In this document: positions 62,097 through 64,000 of the stretch, one piece after another | Layout: each line of letters starts with the position of its first letter | Numbering within the stretch: the stretch's first letter is position 1 | DNA from: a bacterium | Lineage (GTDB): Bacteria; Spirochaetota; Leptospiria; Leptospirales; Leptonemataceae | Length of the DNA stretch: 64,000 bases | Reading direction: 5' to 3' | NCBI GenBank assembly: GCA_024742665.1 | Contig: JANSYA010000004.1 | Coordinates: forward strand, 186,001 to 250,000 | Translations under genes and position numbers: made by a program | Notes under the pieces: model-generated | Told to the model about the DNA's origin: nothing | The model's input: only the letters and a program-made list of their open reading frames with translations | Databases searched by the model: none

Positions 62097-62477
62097 ATGC
62101 TAAACGATCATCAACGCATCCTGATCATCGACGACGAAGAAGAGAACCGCTTCTATTTTTCATCCATTCTGAGCGGCGCCGGCTACGAATGCCTCATGGC
62201 CGAGAACGGCACCGAGGGTCACGAAATGTATGAAAAAGAACGGCCGGCGGTCATCTTGCTCGACATCAATATGCCCGGCATCAGCGGCATGGTGGCTCTG
62301 CGAAAGATTCGCGCCACGGGCCAGTCCTACGGGCTCGATCCGAAAGTGGTCATGCTGACCGCCCGCGCCGAAAAAGAGTTCGTCACCGAAGCGCTCGGCA
62401 ACGGCGCCGCGGGCTATTTACTGAAAACCGTAACGCCCGAGAAGCTGGTCGAGACGGTGAAGACACAGCTCGCCTGA
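62097..62477 (+). CDS. Stand-alone receiver-domain response regulator
   Basis: 126 residues, a single receiver domain with no output domain (CheY-like). Acidic pocket IIDDEEEN, phospho-acceptor Asp in VILLDINMPGISG (about 58), Thr in VVMLTARA and the Lys in YLLKTVTPE are intact. I chose the ATG at 62097 because the domain begins there; the frame is open to 62001 over the region shared with the divergent kinase. It is divergent from the histidine kinase and most likely its partner. Confidence 0.9.
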   Translation: MLNDHQRILIIDDEEENRFYFSSILSGAGYECLMAENGTEGHEMYEKERPAVILLDINMPGISGMVALRKIRATGQSYGLDPKVVMLTARAEKEFVTEALGNGAAGYLLKTVTPEKLVETVKTQLA

Positions 62478-62552
62478 TCTATTGCGCAGACTGTCGGCCA
62501 TGAGCGGCGCTGCCAGTGCGATCGCAGGTCGCACAAGCCAGACCCGGGCGCT

Positions 62553-62861
62553 TCAAGAATCGGCGCCGAACTGAGCGGCGAATTGATTCATGGCTTTCGC
62601 CAGACGAAAGTCCAGCTCGCTCACGCCCGTGACCAGATGAGTGCTCAGATCCACGTTGACCCATCCGTACAGATTGCGCCAGTCCGGGTGGTGACCGATC
62701 TGCTCGGCCTGCTTTGCGACGGCCGCCATGAAACGAAAAGCTGCTACAAAGTCTTTGAAGCGAAATTCGCGATGGAGTTTTCCCTGCTTGAATTTCCAGC
62801 CGGGTATCTCCGAAAGACGGGCTGTGACTTCAGCATCCTCGATTTTTACGACGTCGCTCAT
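62553..62861 (-). CDS. phhB: Pterin-4a-carbinolamine dehydratase
   Basis: 102 residues, the normal length. The enzyme recycles the oxidised pterin cofactor of aromatic amino acid hydroxylases. The family motif is complete: EQIGHHPDWRNLYGWVNVDL, followed by STH, with the catalytic histidines. The start at 62861 gives the family's usual N-terminus (MSDVVKIEDAEVTARLSEIP); an upstream in-frame start at 62888 adds nine residues. No phenylalanine hydroxylase is nearby. It is convergent with the response regulator gene. Confidence 0.95.
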   Translation of the reverse strand: MSDVVKIEDAEVTARLSEIPGWKFKQGKLHREFRFKDFVAAFRFMAAVAKQAEQIGHHPDWRNLYGWVNVDLSTHLVTGVSELDFRLAKAMNQFAAQFGADS

Positions 62862-63022
62862 ATGACGGGATCGAAACTCCGGCGACACGGACTTTCAAGC
62901 ACTTTCCGGATCTAAACTCTGCTTCATTCGATTCTAATTTAAGTTCGGTGTTGGATAAATCTTGAAGCTCTATTTGCAGAATTCTGTTTGCAGGCTGCCG
63001 GACGCCGGGTGTTGCTGGGTGG

Positions 63023-64000
63023 ATGAATCGCACGCGCGCCGCCGGAATCTTCGGGCCGATCCTGTTACTGCTGAGCCTCGCCGCCTGCGCTCCATCCCTG
63101 GATGAGCGCGTCGCGATTCTCACGGAGTGGGAGTACAAAACTGGCGGGGTGAAAAGCTCAGCCCTCGATTTCAACTCCGGCGACTGGCGGACCGTCGAGC
63201 TGCCGCGCAATCTAAGCAATCTCCCGGAGCTGGCCGATTATCAGGGCTGGCTGATCTTGCGTCATGCGATTCCGGACGCTCTAAACCGGAAGCTCCTGGA
63301 CGGAGCGCCGCTGGCCTTGAACGCCGGGCGGGTGCTGGATGTTTCGCGCTACTATCTGAACGGCCGCCTCTTCGGCAGCCTGGGCCAGGCGCAGCCCTTC
63401 GGCGAGTACGCCGCGGCGGCCATGCGCCCCTTTCGTAAAAATATCCCGGTGGCCGAGCTCCGTCAGGACGAAGCGAATTATATCGTAATCGCGATCTATT
63501 CGAACGGTCTGTATCCGCTGCAGTTCATGGATCCGGTCGAGGTCGGTCCGGCCGACGCGGTCTTCGAAAGATATACCGAACGCGAAGTCGCCGCATTTGC
63601 ATTTTTGACGCTGTACGCCGTCGCCGCTTTATATCACCTGCTCTTGTTTATTCGGCGGCCGGCGGAAAAGTACAATCTGTACTTCGCATTGTTCGGCTTC
63701 GCCACCGCCGCGTACTGGTTTATCGCCAACACCAGCATGCGCGACGAAGTCTTCAGCGAATATGTGCTCACCCATCGCAAACTCGAACACATGGTGCTCT
63801 TTTTATTGCCGGCCTTCTTCGTAAATTTTCTATCGCAATTCTTTCATCGCCGGCACACCCGCTTCGGCGTCGCCTATGGATTCTTCTGTCTGGCAGTCGT
63901 GCTGATTACGGCGGCCGGGCCCCTCTGGCTGATGCGCATGTGTCGCGACGCCTGGTACGTTTCGCTCGTGCCGGTCGCGGGCTACTGCGTCTGGTATCTC
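63023..64000 (+). CDS. 7TMR-DISM receptor, lipoprotein signal (cut by window end)
   Basis: The frame is open from ATG 63023 to the end of the window, 326 codons. A lipoprotein-type signal (GPILLLLSLAAC, Cys about 20) is followed by a jelly-roll domain at about 25-175 (DFNSGDWRTVELPRNLSNLP, YYLNGRLFGSLG, YIVIAIYSNGLYPL) and the first helices of a 7TMR-DISM unit (about 190 onward: FAFLTLYAVAALYHLLLFIR, KYNLYFALFGFATAAYWFIA). The extracytoplasmic domain resembles that of the hybrid kinase at 27957-31256. The output domain lies beyond the window (kinase, cyclase or phosphatase are possible). A lipoprotein anchor on a seven-helix receptor is unusual, so the Cys may not be modified. Confidence 0.85.
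   Translation, partial: MNRTRAAGIFGPILLLLSLAACAPSLDERVAILTEWEYKTGGVKSSALDFNSGDWRTVELPRNLSNLPELADYQGWLILRHAIPDALNRKLLDGAPLALNAGRVLDVSRYYLNGRLFGSLGQAQPFGEYAAAAMRPFRKNIPVAELRQDEANYIVIAIYSNGLYPLQFMDPVEVGPADAVFERYTEREVAAFAFLTLYAVAALYHLLLFIRRPAEKYNLYFALFGFATAAYWFIANTSMRDEVFSEYVLTHRKLEHMVLFLLPAFFVNFLSQFFHRRHTRFGVAYGFFCLAVVLITAAGPLWLMRMCRDAWYVSLVPVAGYCVWYL

Overview
The window reads as chromosomal DNA of a GC-rich spirochaete of the order Leptospirales (relative of Leptospira, Leptonema or Turneriella). That assignment is inference. It rests on a 4482-residue protein that looks like the Leptospira giant-protein family I know as TIGR04388 ('Lepto_longest'), a repeat lipoprotein ending in a DUF1554-type domain, relaxed lipoboxes, 7TMR-DISM sensors and SpoIIE-type phosphatases. 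No rRNA, tRNA or CRISPR array was seen.

Layout. 1-1000: the 3' part of an IS1182-type element whose right end has cut into a minus-strand gene. 1.3-2.6 kb: an SGNH hydrolase and a small unknown gene. 2.7-17.2 kb: the giant gene and an overlapping secreted-protein ORF. 18-21 kb: a lipoprotein with seven beta-sandwich repeats and a lectin-like C-terminus. 21.2-24.1 kb: a membrane protein, then a metallo-beta-lactamase-fold lipoprotein and its TetR regulator behind two tandem operators. 24.2-27.9 kb: a three-gene gtr-like glycosylation operon. 28.0-35.7 kb: the most unusual block (below). 36.0-40.2 kb: two mirror-image acyl-CoA synthetase genes. 40.3-43.9 kb: LamG/ankyrin protein, sterol-desaturase-type hydroxylase, small OmpA-like proteins. 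44-50.4 kb: NAD-kinase-like plus SPFH pair, divergent from a MacAB-like transporter. 50.5-57 kb: RRM protein, OmpA lipoprotein, membrane SpoIIE phosphatase, ABC-F ATPase, GlsB-like protein, AraC regulator. 57-64 kb: DJ-1-like lipoprotein, gltD, a kinase/response-regulator pair, phhB and the start of a 7TMR-DISM lipoprotein.

The best candidate for an undescribed system lies at about 31.3-35.0 kb. A 68-residue Nif11-type leader-like peptide with a strong ribosome binding site and a Gly-Gly near its end is followed 35 bp later by a sensor kinase-receiver-phosphatase fusion. Divergent from it are a class 1 isoprenoid-synthase-like protein and a radical SAM protein with a shortened SPASM-like cysteine tail. 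Convergent with those is a C45/acid-ceramidase-like Ntn hydrolase coupled to a GST-fold gene. The set resembles a RiPP or small-molecule locus joined to signalling, but the segment after Gly-Gly is only five residues, so a classic core peptide is not evident.

Signalling is dense: two histidine kinases, one stand-alone receiver, two SpoIIE-type phosphatase domains, TetR and AraC regulators and a further DISM receptor. The cell-envelope theme is strong (giant protein, lipoproteins, OmpA proteins, gtr-like operon, transporter).
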